DNA of 9,382 bases. It comes from an uncultured Traorella sp. GTDB lineage: Bacteria; Bacillota_I; Bacilli_A; Erysipelotrichales; Erysipelotrichaceae. This document shows, piece after piece, positions 1 to 5,746 of the stretch (its first letter is position 1; every line of letters begins with the position of its first letter). The notes under the pieces are model-generated. The model did not search any database. It was given only the letters and a program-made list of their open reading frames with translations, and had not been told where the DNA came from. The translations under genes and the position numbers were made by a program. The stretch covers positions 1 to 9,382 of the forward strand of contig CAMEUL010000042.1 in the NCBI GenBank assembly GCA_945938205.1. The letters run 5' to 3'.

Positions 1-20
1 TTTTCAGACTGTTGACAAAT
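1..20 (+). repeat. Left terminal inverted repeat of the IS (IRL)
   Basis: All 20 bases match the reverse complement of 1650-1669. The outer part, CAGACTGTTGAC at 5-16, is also the 5' arm of the left-end hairpin. A nearly identical inverted copy of AGACTGTTGAC lies just inside at 24-34, with one base different, giving a subterminal repeat. Confidence 0.9.
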
Positions 21-38
21 GTAGTCGACAGTCTTTTT
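6..38 (+). terminator. Rho-independent terminator inside the left IS end
   Basis: AGACTGTTGAC (6-16) and GTCGACAGTCT (24-34) form an 11-bp stem with one G-U wobble around a 7-nt loop. A run of five T follows at 34-38. In the plus direction this should stop host transcripts before they reach the transposase. The stem is built from the terminal inverted repeat itself, so the same sequence serves as transposase site and terminator arm (inference). Confidence 0.65.
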
Positions 39-100
39 AAAATATGATAGAATAAACATGGCAAAAAGATACCTATTTTACCCAAATTCATTGTCTCTTT

Positions 101-131
101 TTGCCTTTTTATGTGCAAAATATGGTATAAT
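101..131 (+). promoter_or_regulatory. Promoter of the transposase gene
   Basis: A perfect TATAAT lies at 126-131, preceded by TGG (123-125), giving an extended -10 of the TGnTATAAT type. A weak -35, TTGCCT at 101-106, is 19 bp upstream; the extended -10 may compensate for it. Transcription would begin near 138 and include the ribosome binding site at 145-150. It lies downstream of the left-end terminator, so the transposase has its own expression signal. Confidence 0.6.
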
Positions 132-157
132 ATTAACGGGTAAAAGAGGTAGATATT

Positions 158-1546
158 ATGACAATGACCAACAGACACAACCGCAAAAGCGATTGTTTTA
201 TTTTCTTAACAATAGAAGAAATGGTACCACAAGATCACCTGGTAAGAAAACTGGAAGCAGGAATCGATTTCAACTTCATCTACAAAAAAGTTGAAACCCT
301 GTATAGTTCAGTTGGAAAACCAAGCATCGATCCTGTGGTACTTTTTAAATTGCTTATCCTAAATATCGTAGACGGAAATAACTCGATGAGAAAAACATGT
401 GAAAGAGCACAAACAGATATGGCCTATCGATGGTTCTTAGGGTTAAGTGCTTTTGAAAGTGTACCGAATTATTCAACTTGGAGTCAAAACTATATAAGAA
501 GATATAAGGATTCTCAAATATTTAATGAAATCTTTGACGAGATATTGTCTCAAGCAATCAAGAAGAAATTCGTAGATATAGAAACAGTATTTGGCGATGG
601 AACACATCAAAAAGCAAATGCAAATAAAAATAGGAATCATAAAGAAGTCGTAGAAATCACAGCCAAAAAGTATGAAGACGCACTCTTGAAAGAAATCAAT
701 GAAGACCGAGAATGCATCGGTAAAGAATTGGTTGAATCTACCATAAAAACAGAAGTGATCTTTGATGAGGAAACAGGTGAAGAAATAAAAGTGGCAAAGA
801 TGAAAGAAATCACAGTTTCCGATCATGATCCAGAAAGCGGATTATTCCACAAAGGAGAAAAGCAAAAGTGCTTTGCCTATGCCCATCAGACATTTTGTGA
901 TAAGAGAGGGTTCGTATTAACAGTAAAAACCGTTCCTGGGAATGTACATGATAGTGTTGTATTCTTTGATGCTTATAAAGAACTGAATGAGAGATTTCCA
1001 GGAAAGATAAAGAATGTATCATTGGATGCAGGATATAAGACACCGGCTATATGCAGAGAGATCATAGAAAACGGACAAAAAGCATATATGCCCTATACGA
1101 GAACAAAAGGAAAGAAAGGAAATCTAAAGAAGTCAGAATTCGTTTATGATGAAGAATATGATTTCTATATATGCCCTAATGAGAAAACGCTCTATTATAC
1201 AACTACAAACAAAGAAGGATATCGAGAATATAAATCAGATCAAAAAGACTGTGAAGCATGTCCACTAAAAGCAAGATGTACAAAAAACAAGGTCAGGACA
1301 ATTAGTCGACATATATGGGAAGGATATCAAGAGCAAGTCGAAGATCTACGGCATACGGACGAATGGAAAGAGATTTATCCATTAAGAAAAGAATCCATCG
1401 AAAGAGTATTTGCAGACTGTAAAGAGAAGTTTGGAATGAGATTTACACGATTAAATGGGCTTCAAAAGAATCAGCATCAATCGCTGATGATTTTTGCGTG
1501 TCACAATTTAAAAAGAATGGCATTATGGAGCTGGAAAGCAGCATAA
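158..1546 (+). CDS. IS1182-family DDE transposase
   Basis: This 462-residue protein catalyses cut and strand transfer of the surrounding IS. The N-terminal ~110 residues resemble the DUF772/InsH N-terminal domain (for example YRWFLGL and PNYSTWSQNYIRRY). The catalytic DDE core has D147 in FGDGTHQKA, D290 in SLDAGYKTP and E415 in IERVFADCKEKFGMRF; the last block is highly typical of IS1182 members from Firmicutes. A cysteine cluster, C339 with C365, C368 and C374 (CEACPLKARC), lies between the second Asp and the Glu as is usual for the family and may bind zinc. The start ATG at 158 has AGAGGT at 145-150, 7 nt upstream; ATG 164 is an in-frame alternative. The frame is intact, so the protein should be functional. 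It is the only gene of the element. Confidence 0.95.
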   Translation: MTMTNRHNRKSDCFIFLTIEEMVPQDHLVRKLEAGIDFNFIYKKVETLYSSVGKPSIDPVVLFKLLILNIVDGNNSMRKTCERAQTDMAYRWFLGLSAFESVPNYSTWSQNYIRRYKDSQIFNEIFDEILSQAIKKKFVDIETVFGDGTHQKANANKNRNHKEVVEITAKKYEDALLKEINEDRECIGKELVESTIKTEVIFDEETGEEIKVAKMKEITVSDHDPESGLFHKGEKQKCFAYAHQTFCDKRGFVLTVKTVPGNVHDSVVFFDAYKELNERFPGKIKNVSLDAGYKTPAICREIIENGQKAYMPYTRTKGKKGNLKKSEFVYDEEYDFYICPNEKTLYYTTTNKEGYREYKSDQKDCEACPLKARCTKNKVRTISRHIWEGYQEQVEDLRHTDEWKEIYPLRKESIERVFADCKEKFGMRFTRLNGLQKNQHQSLMIFACHNLKRMALWSWKAA

Positions 1547-1605
1547 TGGACCATTCAATTACTGTTTTATATAGGCTTGTTTACAAAAAAATCATCATAT
1601 ATTAG

Positions 1606-1652
1606 AAAAAAATTGGAGATTCAAAATTCTCATCAATTTTGAACCCCCAATT
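1606..1652 (-). terminator. Hairpin near the right IS end, minus-strand terminator
   Basis: Arms AATTGG (1611-1616) and CCAATT (1647-1652) form a lower stem. TTCAAAATT (1620-1628) and AATTTTGAA (1635-1643) form a 9-bp upper stem, separated from the lower one by a 3x3 internal loop; the apical loop is 6 nt. Seven A at 1606-1612 would be a U tract on the minus strand, so the structure should end antisense transcripts entering from the right. It may also help end the transposase mRNA, but on the plus side only three T follow. Confidence 0.6.
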
Positions 1653-1669
1653 TGTCAACAGTCTGAAAA
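1650..1669 (-). repeat. Right terminal inverted repeat of the IS (IRR)
   Basis: Exact reverse complement of bases 1-20. Its outer part, AACAGTCTG at 1657-1665, pairs with CAGACTGTT at 1674-1682 just outside the element, so the IS end forms half of the neighbouring terminator hairpin. Confidence 0.9.
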
Positions 1670-1691
1670 ATAACAGACTGTTATTTTTTTT
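1657..1691 (+). terminator. Chimeric IS/host rho-independent terminator
   Basis: AACAGTCTG (1657-1665) pairs with CAGACTGTT (1674-1682) as a perfect 9-bp stem around an A-rich 8-nt loop. It is followed by A and then eight T (1684-1691). The 5' arm belongs to the right inverted repeat of the IS and the 3' arm plus T tract to the host. The host half was probably part of the terminator of the gene left of the element. It will stop transcription leaving the IS, so the downstream operon needs its own promoter. Confidence 0.75.
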
Positions 1692-1722
1692 GGCATATTT
1701 AAACCTTTATCGCATATATGAT
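1690..1722 (+). promoter_or_regulatory. Possible promoter of the small-protein/SPOR/radC genes
   Basis: Only about 45 bp separate the terminator from the first gene, and this stretch should hold a promoter. TATGAT at 1717-1722 is a 5/6 match to the -10 consensus. The best -35 candidate, TTGGCA at 1690-1695, is 21 bp away, which is longer than ideal. The start site would fall about at the AGGAGG sequence, so the leader would be almost nil. Weak evidence. Confidence 0.3.
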
Positions 1723-1735
1723 AGTAGGAGGTGGT

Positions 1736-1912
1736 ATGATGATCCAGCTAAGCGATGAAACATTAAAAGGGATGTATGGGAAGGTCATCACAACAAGTGC
1801 TCTTCTGGCTTATCTGGCAATTGCTGCAGGTGCAGCGGCTATCATCAAAATTCTGACTTCTTCAAAAGGCAGAGTTCAGATTCCGGGAATCAATATAACA
1901 TGGGGAAACTAG
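1736..1912 (+). CDS. Small single-pass membrane protein of unknown function
   Basis: A 58-residue ORF whose function I do not recognise. The coding case is good: AGGAGGTGG at 1726-1734 precedes two adjacent in-frame ATGs at 1736 and 1739. The second has the better spacing of about 7 nt, giving 57 residues. A polar N-terminus (IQLSDETLKGMYGK) is followed by an Ala/Leu/Ile-rich transmembrane segment at about residues 17-41. A short polar tail follows (SSKGRVQIPGINITWGN). There is no signal-peptidase site, lipobox or double-glycine leader. The regular SDETLK start and the Pro/Gly-containing tail look like a folded, conserved small protein rather than chance. It lies 45 nt ahead of the SPOR-like gene and probably shares its mRNA, suggesting an envelope, division or sporulation-related job (inference). 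A small hydrophobic bacteriocin or toxin is possible but nothing specific supports it. Confidence 0.7.
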   Translation: MMIQLSDETLKGMYGKVITTSALLAYLAIAAGAAAIIKILTSSKGRVQIPGINITWGN

Positions 1913-1957
1913 GCTTGGTTTTGAAGATGTCATCATAAGATGATAGAGAGGTGGCAC

Positions 1958-2362
1958 ATGAACAGAAAATCGGCAACTTTGTTTCTTGGAATAAGTTTGA
2001 ATATTCTTTTTACTGCTTTGTTTCTTCTGATGATCTCTTATTGGAAAGCAGACAGTGGAGAAATCACATTACATATGAATCAAGTCGGCGTGTTCAAAGA
2101 GAGTGCGAATGCAGAATCATGTAAGGAAAAAATCAGGAAAATGGGAATGGATGCTTATTCTTATGAGAATGATGATCTCATCATGGTTGTCACCTCATTA
2201 AATATGAATGAAAATCTGTGCATTGAAGATCAAAAGAAACTTTCTTCAGAACAGATCAGTAGTGTTTTGAAAAAAGTGACTTCCTCTGATTCCAAATTTA
2301 AGAAAGCCGTTGAAAGCAACGATTATGAAACAGTCATGGAGTTGATGTCAGAATTAAAGTAA
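1958..2362 (+). CDS. Membrane-anchored SPOR-like protein (SpoIIB position)
   Basis: A 134-residue protein. An N-terminal membrane anchor spans residues 7-27 after MNRKSA, leaving the rest outside the membrane. Residues ~37-82 (ITLHMNQVGVFKE, NAESCKEKIRKMGMDAYSYE, DLIMVV) follow the SPOR-domain pattern: a strand with QVGxF, a helix beginning NAE, a G-x-D-A-Y turn, then a second strand. SPOR domains bind peptidoglycan stripped of stem peptides at division septa. The C-terminal ~40 residues are helical, acidic and lysine-rich. The ATG at 1958 is chosen for GAGGTGG at 1948-1954; an upstream in-frame ATG at 1940 lacks a comparable site. In B. subtilis, spoIIB, a SPOR protein of the sporulation septum, lies upstream of maf-radC-mre, so position and domain both suggest a short SpoIIB-like protein. 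The domain call rests on pattern only. Confidence 0.75.
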   Translation: MNRKSATLFLGISLNILFTALFLLMISYWKADSGEITLHMNQVGVFKESANAESCKEKIRKMGMDAYSYENDDLIMVVTSLNMNENLCIEDQKKLSSEQISSVLKKVTSSDSKFKKAVESNDYETVMELMSELK

Positions 2363-2376
2363 AAGAATTAGATGAA

Positions 2377-3033
2377 ATGGAACGGCCAAGAGAAAGGGCC
2401 ATGCAATATGGTATGACGAGTCTGCATACCAATGAACTTTTGGCGATTCTTTTAAGAAGCGGATGTAAAGGAAAAAGTGCGATTGAACTGGCTGATGAGG
2501 TTCTTGCTTTAAGAAAACCTTTATCCAATCTCTTTTCGTTAACTTATGGTGAACTGATGCATATTAAAGGAATCAAAAAAGCCAAAGCACTTGAAATTCT
2601 CGCCTGCTTTGAACTCAGCAGAAGAATAAGCCTGATGGAACTAAACGAAAAAGATGTCATACGTCATCCAAAATCACTAATAGCATGGCTGAACAAACAA
2701 ATTGGCTATCATGAGCAGGAGCATTTTTTGGTTGTGTTTCTCAATCACAAAAATGAGATTATTTCTTATCAGGATATGTTTATCGGGCAAAGGAACAGCT
2801 GTCAGGTTGCACCGAACGAAGTGTTTACTCAGGCTTTAAGGATTGGTGCGTATCGTATCATTCTGGTGCATAACCATCCAAGTGGGGATGTCACTCCATC
2901 AGAGGAGGATGTGATGACCACTCAAAGGTTTCTGGAAATAGGGAAACTTTGTGGAATTGAATGTCTGGATCATGTGATCGTTGGACATAACCGTTATTTC
3001 AGTTTTAAAGAAAAACAAATGATTGCAAGTTAA
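2377..3033 (+). CDS. radC: RadC family JAMM-domain protein
   Basis: RadC/UPF0758 protein, 218 residues from ATG 2377. An N-terminal helix-hairpin-helix DNA-binding region (about residues 53-85, with HIKGIKKAKALEIL) precedes the JAMM/MPN+ metalloprotease-like domain. The metal motif is HNHPSGDVTPSEED: H165, H167, S175 and D178 are all present. The name comes from a supposed role in DNA repair; the true biochemical role of the family is unsettled. The conserved N-terminal block (KELxEMERPRERA) begins before ATG 2377, which has only a weak ribosome site. In-frame codons run back to ATT 2353, with GGAG at 2338-2341, so the true start may be the non-standard ATT. In that case the gene overlaps the end of the SPOR-like gene. 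It sits between spoIIB-like and mreC genes, as in Bacillus, but without maf or mreB. Confidence 0.93.
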   Translation: MERPRERAMQYGMTSLHTNELLAILLRSGCKGKSAIELADEVLALRKPLSNLFSLTYGELMHIKGIKKAKALEILACFELSRRISLMELNEKDVIRHPKSLIAWLNKQIGYHEQEHFLVVFLNHKNEIISYQDMFIGQRNSCQVAPNEVFTQALRIGAYRIILVHNHPSGDVTPSEEDVMTTQRFLEIGKLCGIECLDHVIVGHNRYFSFKEKQMIAS

Positions 3034-3051
3034 GGATGTTTTTCTTATAAT
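3023..3051 (+). promoter_or_regulatory. Likely internal promoter for mreC and following genes
   Basis: TTGCAA (3023-3028) and a perfect TATAAT (3046-3051) are separated by the ideal 17 bp. The -35 lies in the last codons of radC and the -10 in the 35-bp gap before mreC. Transcription would begin near 3058, leaving a leader of about 11 nt that starts with the AAGGTG ribosome site. This would separate mreCD-minCD-spoIVF expression from the upstream genes. Confidence 0.5.
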
Positions 3052-3068
3052 ATCTGTAAGGTGATGCT

Positions 3069-3896
3069 ATGTCTAAATTTACACGTGTTCAGAAGATCAT
3101 GTTGGTTATGATTGCTGTTCTTTTGCCTTTTGCATTGTTGACCAATGGAAAAGGCAGTAAATTAAAGAGTCTTGTTTATGATCCATTTGTAATGTTGAAG
3201 TACAGTATAGTTGATTATCCTGTGGAAACCATGAAAAATTGGATCCAAGATTTCAATGATCTCTGGGCAGCAAAAGAGGAAAATGATGAATTAAGACGTC
3301 AACTGGCAAATATGGAACAAACCAGTGCTCTTATTGAAAATCTGACGCGTGAAAATGAAGAACTGAAACAGCTTATCGGTTCTGAAGTCAGTGGACGATA
3401 TCAAAAGGTATATGCCCATATTGTGAATCGAAATCCGGAAGTCTATAATAACATCATCACGATCAATGCAGGAAGCAATCAGAATGTTCAACTGGATAAT
3501 GCTGTGATATCATCTCAGGGACTGATCGGAAAAGTTATTGAAGTGAATGATTCGACATCACGTGTGCGTTTACTGACATCGCAGGATCAACTAAGCAAAG
3601 TGGCCGTACAGATTCATATCAATGATCAAGAAGTGCTTCATGGCTATCTGGAACAGTTTGATATTGAGAAACAGGCTTATAAAGTACGTCTTTTTACCAA
3701 TACAGATCGTGTAAAACCTGATTTGAATGTTACAAGCAGTGGAGCCGGGGGTGTTTTTCCAAGTGGTCTTTATGTTGGAAAAGTGCAGCAGGTGGAAGAT
3801 TTGCTCAATGAAAATGGACGAATTGTCTATGTAACACCGGCCATGGATTTCTCCAGTTTTGAATACGTAGCTGTTTTATGTGAGGTGCAGTCATGA
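3069..3896 (+). CDS. mreC: Rod shape-determining protein MreC
   Basis: MreC is a bitopic membrane scaffold of the elongasome that links cytoskeletal MreB and MreD to the peptidoglycan synthases outside the membrane. This 275-residue protein has a transmembrane helix at about 9-27. A charged coiled coil follows at about 62-102 (AAKEENDELRRQLANMEQ and NLTRENEELKQLIG). The double beta-barrel domain begins near 112 with the characteristic AHIVNRNPEVYNNIITINAG and the GLIGKV block. Length is close to the ~290 residues of B. subtilis MreC. ATG 3069 has AAGGTG 7 nt upstream. Its last codon and stop overlap the mreD start in ATGA. mreB, normally just upstream, is absent here. Confidence 0.95.
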   Translation: MSKFTRVQKIMLVMIAVLLPFALLTNGKGSKLKSLVYDPFVMLKYSIVDYPVETMKNWIQDFNDLWAAKEENDELRRQLANMEQTSALIENLTRENEELKQLIGSEVSGRYQKVYAHIVNRNPEVYNNIITINAGSNQNVQLDNAVISSQGLIGKVIEVNDSTSRVRLLTSQDQLSKVAVQIHINDQEVLHGYLEQFDIEKQAYKVRLFTNTDRVKPDLNVTSSGAGGVFPSGLYVGKVQQVEDLLNENGRIVYVTPAMDFSSFEYVAVLCEVQS

Positions 3897-4450
3897 TCGT
3901 TCAGATCCTGTTTATCTGTCTTTGTTTCTTGGCTGATGGCGTCCTCGTAGTTTTACTTCCGCATTCTTTTTTACCGGGAAGTATTGTTATTACACCTTGT
4001 CTTGGATTGAGTGCATTGGTTTTAATGGAGAGAAAAATGGATTTCAAAGATTCGTTTCTCCTTTTCATCATTTTTGGTTTACTTTATGATATTTTTATTT
4101 CACACAGCCTGTTGGCATGTACCATCAGTTTTGCCATTGTTTCACTTTTAGTTTTTGTTTGGCAGAAACATCTTACAGAATCTGTTTTGGAAAGCAGTCT
4201 GTTGGTCATTGTGACAATTTTCGTCAAGGAGTTTCTGATATATTTCATGATGACGCTGCTAAAAGAAACTCTGATGTCATTTGATGCCTGGCTGACAAGT
4301 CGTGCAGTATTTACGATTCTGGTCAATGGAATCTTTGTAGTTTCCATTGTGTGGGTGTCTCGAACCATTGAAGACATGAGATTACTTCGTGAAAAGCGGA
4401 TCAGAAAAGAGGAAACAATTTCATGGTGGAAGATATCATCAAAGCGGTAA
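3893..4450 (+). CDS. mreD: Rod shape-determining protein MreD
   Basis: A 185-residue polytopic membrane protein of the elongation complex, partner of MreC. Five to six hydrophobic segments can be seen (about 4-22, 28-46, 53-70, 72-90, 98-121, 135-156). The third contains GLLYDIFISHSL, corresponding to the family's conserved G-L-x-x-D region. The C-terminal tail from 158 is cytosolic and rich in Arg/Lys, somewhat longer than in Bacillus. The start ATG overlaps the mreC stop (ATGA at 3893-3896), with GAGGTG at 3881-3886, so translation is coupled. Its 3' end overlaps the next gene by 28 nt. Sequence conservation of MreD is low in general; the assignment rests on topology, that motif and gene order. 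Confidence 0.9.
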   Translation: MIVQILFICLCFLADGVLVVLLPHSFLPGSIVITPCLGLSALVLMERKMDFKDSFLLFIIFGLLYDIFISHSLLACTISFAIVSLLVFVWQKHLTESVLESSLLVIVTIFVKEFLIYFMMTLLKETLMSFDAWLTSRAVFTILVNGIFVVSIVWVSRTIEDMRLLREKRIRKEETISWWKISSKR

Positions 4451-4977
4451 ATCAAAGATTTGTATATGTCAGTCATGATAGTTTTGATTCAATGCTTTTA
4501 AATTGCAGAAAAAAGCTTTTGAATTGTTCTTTTTATACAAAGGGCAAATTCAAAGCTTTTTTTGATTGTGCCATGTGTGATGAAGATCAACTGATAGAAC
4601 TTTTGGATACGTGTGAATCAGTACATACACTTTTTTTAGGATTTGTTAAAAATACACAGCCAAAAGAAATAAGTGTGTATACTCAAAGGATCCATGCTGG
4701 AGAAGAAATCGTTCTGAATGAGGATACAATGATCCTGCAGGATATTCCACAGGACTGTTATCTCAAGTGTTATGGAGATCTCATTGTTGCAGGAACAGTT
4801 GAAGGGTGTATAGATATGCAGTATACCTCTCTCAAGTGTATTGCCGCAGCATTTATTTGTGCCAGAATCTGCATCTTTGAGAGTGGTTTTCATAATGTGA
4901 CAAGTTTTTCTAACTGTGCTTATTATTATGAAGAAGAAAAACTGAAAAAGGAGGAAAAGCCATGGGAATTTGTGTAG
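4423..4977 (+). CDS. minC: Septum site-determining protein MinC, divergent and cysteine-rich
   Basis: MinC inhibits FtsZ assembly away from midcell and is recruited to the membrane by MinD. This 184-residue protein is shorter than the ~225 of B. subtilis. The N-terminal domain (1-80) is poorly recognisable. From about 83 the C-terminal beta-helix domain is clear: TQRIHAGEEI, then YLKCYGDLIVAGTVEGCI (GD-I-V-x-G-x-V-x-G, the dimer and MinD-binding repeat), then AAAFICARI. The protein has 12 cysteines (28, 35, 49, 52, 64, 112, 116, 129, 139, 146, 150, 165), unusual for MinC. The tail 170-184 is very charged. The ATG at 4423 has AGAGGA 10 nt upstream, inside mreD; the 3' end overlaps minD by 16 nt. 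Position directly before minD makes the call firm despite divergence. Confidence 0.88.
   Translation: MVEDIIKAVNQRFVYVSHDSFDSMLLNCRKKLLNCSFYTKGKFKAFFDCAMCDEDQLIELLDTCESVHTLFLGFVKNTQPKEISVYTQRIHAGEEIVLNEDTMILQDIPQDCYLKCYGDLIVAGTVEGCIDMQYTSLKCIAAAFICARICIFESGFHNVTSFSNCAYYYEEEKLKKEEKPWEFV
4897..4926 (+). promoter_or_regulatory. Possible internal promoter ahead of minD
   Basis: GTGACA (4897-4902, 5/6 match) and TATTAT (4921-4926, 5/6 match) with an 18-bp spacer lie within the 3' end of minC. The start site would be near 4933, about 29 nt before minD and upstream of its strong AAGGAGG. Such sites arise by chance in AT-rich coding DNA, so this is tentative. Confidence 0.3.
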
Positions 4978-5738
4978 GTATTACATCCGGCAAGGGAGGT
5001 GTTGGAAAGAGCAGCATTTCCATCGGACTGGGAAGTGTACTTGCTAGAAAAGGCTATCGGGTGTGTCTTGTGGACATGGATCTGGGACTGAAAAATCTAG
5101 ATATTATGATGGGTCTGGAAAACCGTGTGTTTTATGACATGATCGATGTTGCACAAGGCAAATGCTCTTTGAATCAGGCACTTGTTAAATCAAAAAATGA
5201 AGAGAATCTTTGGCTGATTCCTGTTTCAAAAAGTGTGACCCTGAATCGTCTAAATGAAGAAATCATTCTGAACATTCTGGACGAATTGAAAACCAAGTTT
5301 GATTATATTCTTTTGGATACAGCAGCAGGAATTGAAAGTGGCTTTACTTATGCTACACATCTTGCAGATCGTTTTATTGTTGTTACTACACTTGATCAGA
5401 CATCTTTGCAGGATGCGGATCGAATTATTGGCCTATTGATGAAGGAAAATGCTCAGAAGATTCAGTGTATTGTGAATCGAATGAATCCTCAGTATATCAG
5501 CAAGGGAATTTCTCTCAAATTGATGAATGCTTTGGAGTGGCTTTCTGTGGAATGCATAGGTGTTGTCTATGAAGATGAACAGATCATGAAAGGATATAAC
5601 CACGGTCATCCAAGTGTTTCTAATGAACATTCTAAAGCCAGTGAATGCTTTGAAAGCATTGTTAGAGCTTTTGAAGGAGAAGAAGTCATTCTTCCTAAAT
5701 ATCATAAGTCACTTCTTAAAAGATTGTTTTCCTCATAA
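4962..5738 (+). CDS. minD: Septum site-determining protein MinD (ParA-family ATPase)
   Basis: MinD is a membrane-binding ATPase that positions MinC, and through it blocks polar Z-rings. This 258-residue protein has the deviant Walker A motif GKGGVGKSS with signature K11 and K16. Switch I is VDMDLGLKNLDIMMGLE (D38, D40) and Walker B is YILLDTAAGIESG with D119. The C-terminal amphipathic membrane-targeting helix HKSLLKRLFSS (248-258) closely resembles that of other MinD proteins. This distinguishes it from soluble ParA or FlhG relatives. AAGGAGG about 10 nt before the start is one of the strongest ribosome sites here. No minE follows, as expected for Bacillota that use DivIVA/MinJ-type topology factors. 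All core motifs are intact. Confidence 0.97.
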   Translation: MGICVGITSGKGGVGKSSISIGLGSVLARKGYRVCLVDMDLGLKNLDIMMGLENRVFYDMIDVAQGKCSLNQALVKSKNEENLWLIPVSKSVTLNRLNEEIILNILDELKTKFDYILLDTAAGIESGFTYATHLADRFIVVTTLDQTSLQDADRIIGLLMKENAQKIQCIVNRMNPQYISKGISLKLMNALEWLSVECIGVVYEDEQIMKGYNHGHPSVSNEHSKASECFESIVRAFEGEEVILPKYHKSLLKRLFSS

Positions 5739-5746
5739 AATGTAAT

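Larger units (their letters stand above)
1..1669 (+). mobile_element. IS1182-family insertion sequence, apparently complete
   Basis: Perfect 20-bp inverted repeats at 1-20 and 1650-1669 enclose a single intact transposase gene, so the element is about 1.67 kb, within the usual IS1182-family size. The repeats share the core CAGACTGTTGACAAAT. The left repeat begins at the first base of the window, so the true tip and any target-site duplication cannot be checked there. Identical ends and an uninterrupted transposase with all catalytic residues suggest a recent, possibly still active, insertion (inference). The element carries its own promoter and has a terminator-like hairpin near each end. On the right it stops directly at a host terminator, and no host gene is visibly broken on that side. 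Confidence 0.9.

Noticed and set aside
12..17. TTGACA in the left inverted repeat as a -35 box
   Set aside because: The nearest -10-like sequences lie 20 bp (TAAAAT, 38-43) and 25 bp (TATGAT, 43-48) downstream, and a terminator hairpin spans the region; the extended -10 at 123-131 is a better promoter.
58..294. 78-codon plus-strand ORF overlapping the transposase start
   Set aside because: It covers the transposase promoter and ribosome site, lacks its own Shine-Dalgarno sequence, and is in a different frame from the convincing transposase gene.
473..1043. Minus-strand ORFs within the transposase and in other genes
   Set aside because: They are antisense shadows of well-supported genes, with low-complexity Phe/Ile/Cys-rich translations and no ribosome sites.
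1669..1685. Hairpin AATAACAG-A-CTGTTATT
   Set aside because: The perfect palindrome would leave a 1-nt loop, which is not physically feasible; the 9-bp stem with an 8-nt loop (1657-1682) is the better structure.
1928..1945. Small TCATC/GATGA hairpin before the SPOR-like gene
   Set aside because: A 5-bp AT-rich stem without a T tract is likely chance; it is too weak to call as a terminator or regulator.
5734..5741. CATAAAAT resembling a sigma-E -10 box before the spoIVFA-like gene
   Set aside because: No matching -35 lies 14-15 bp upstream, and transcription would begin at or after the start codon at 5747.
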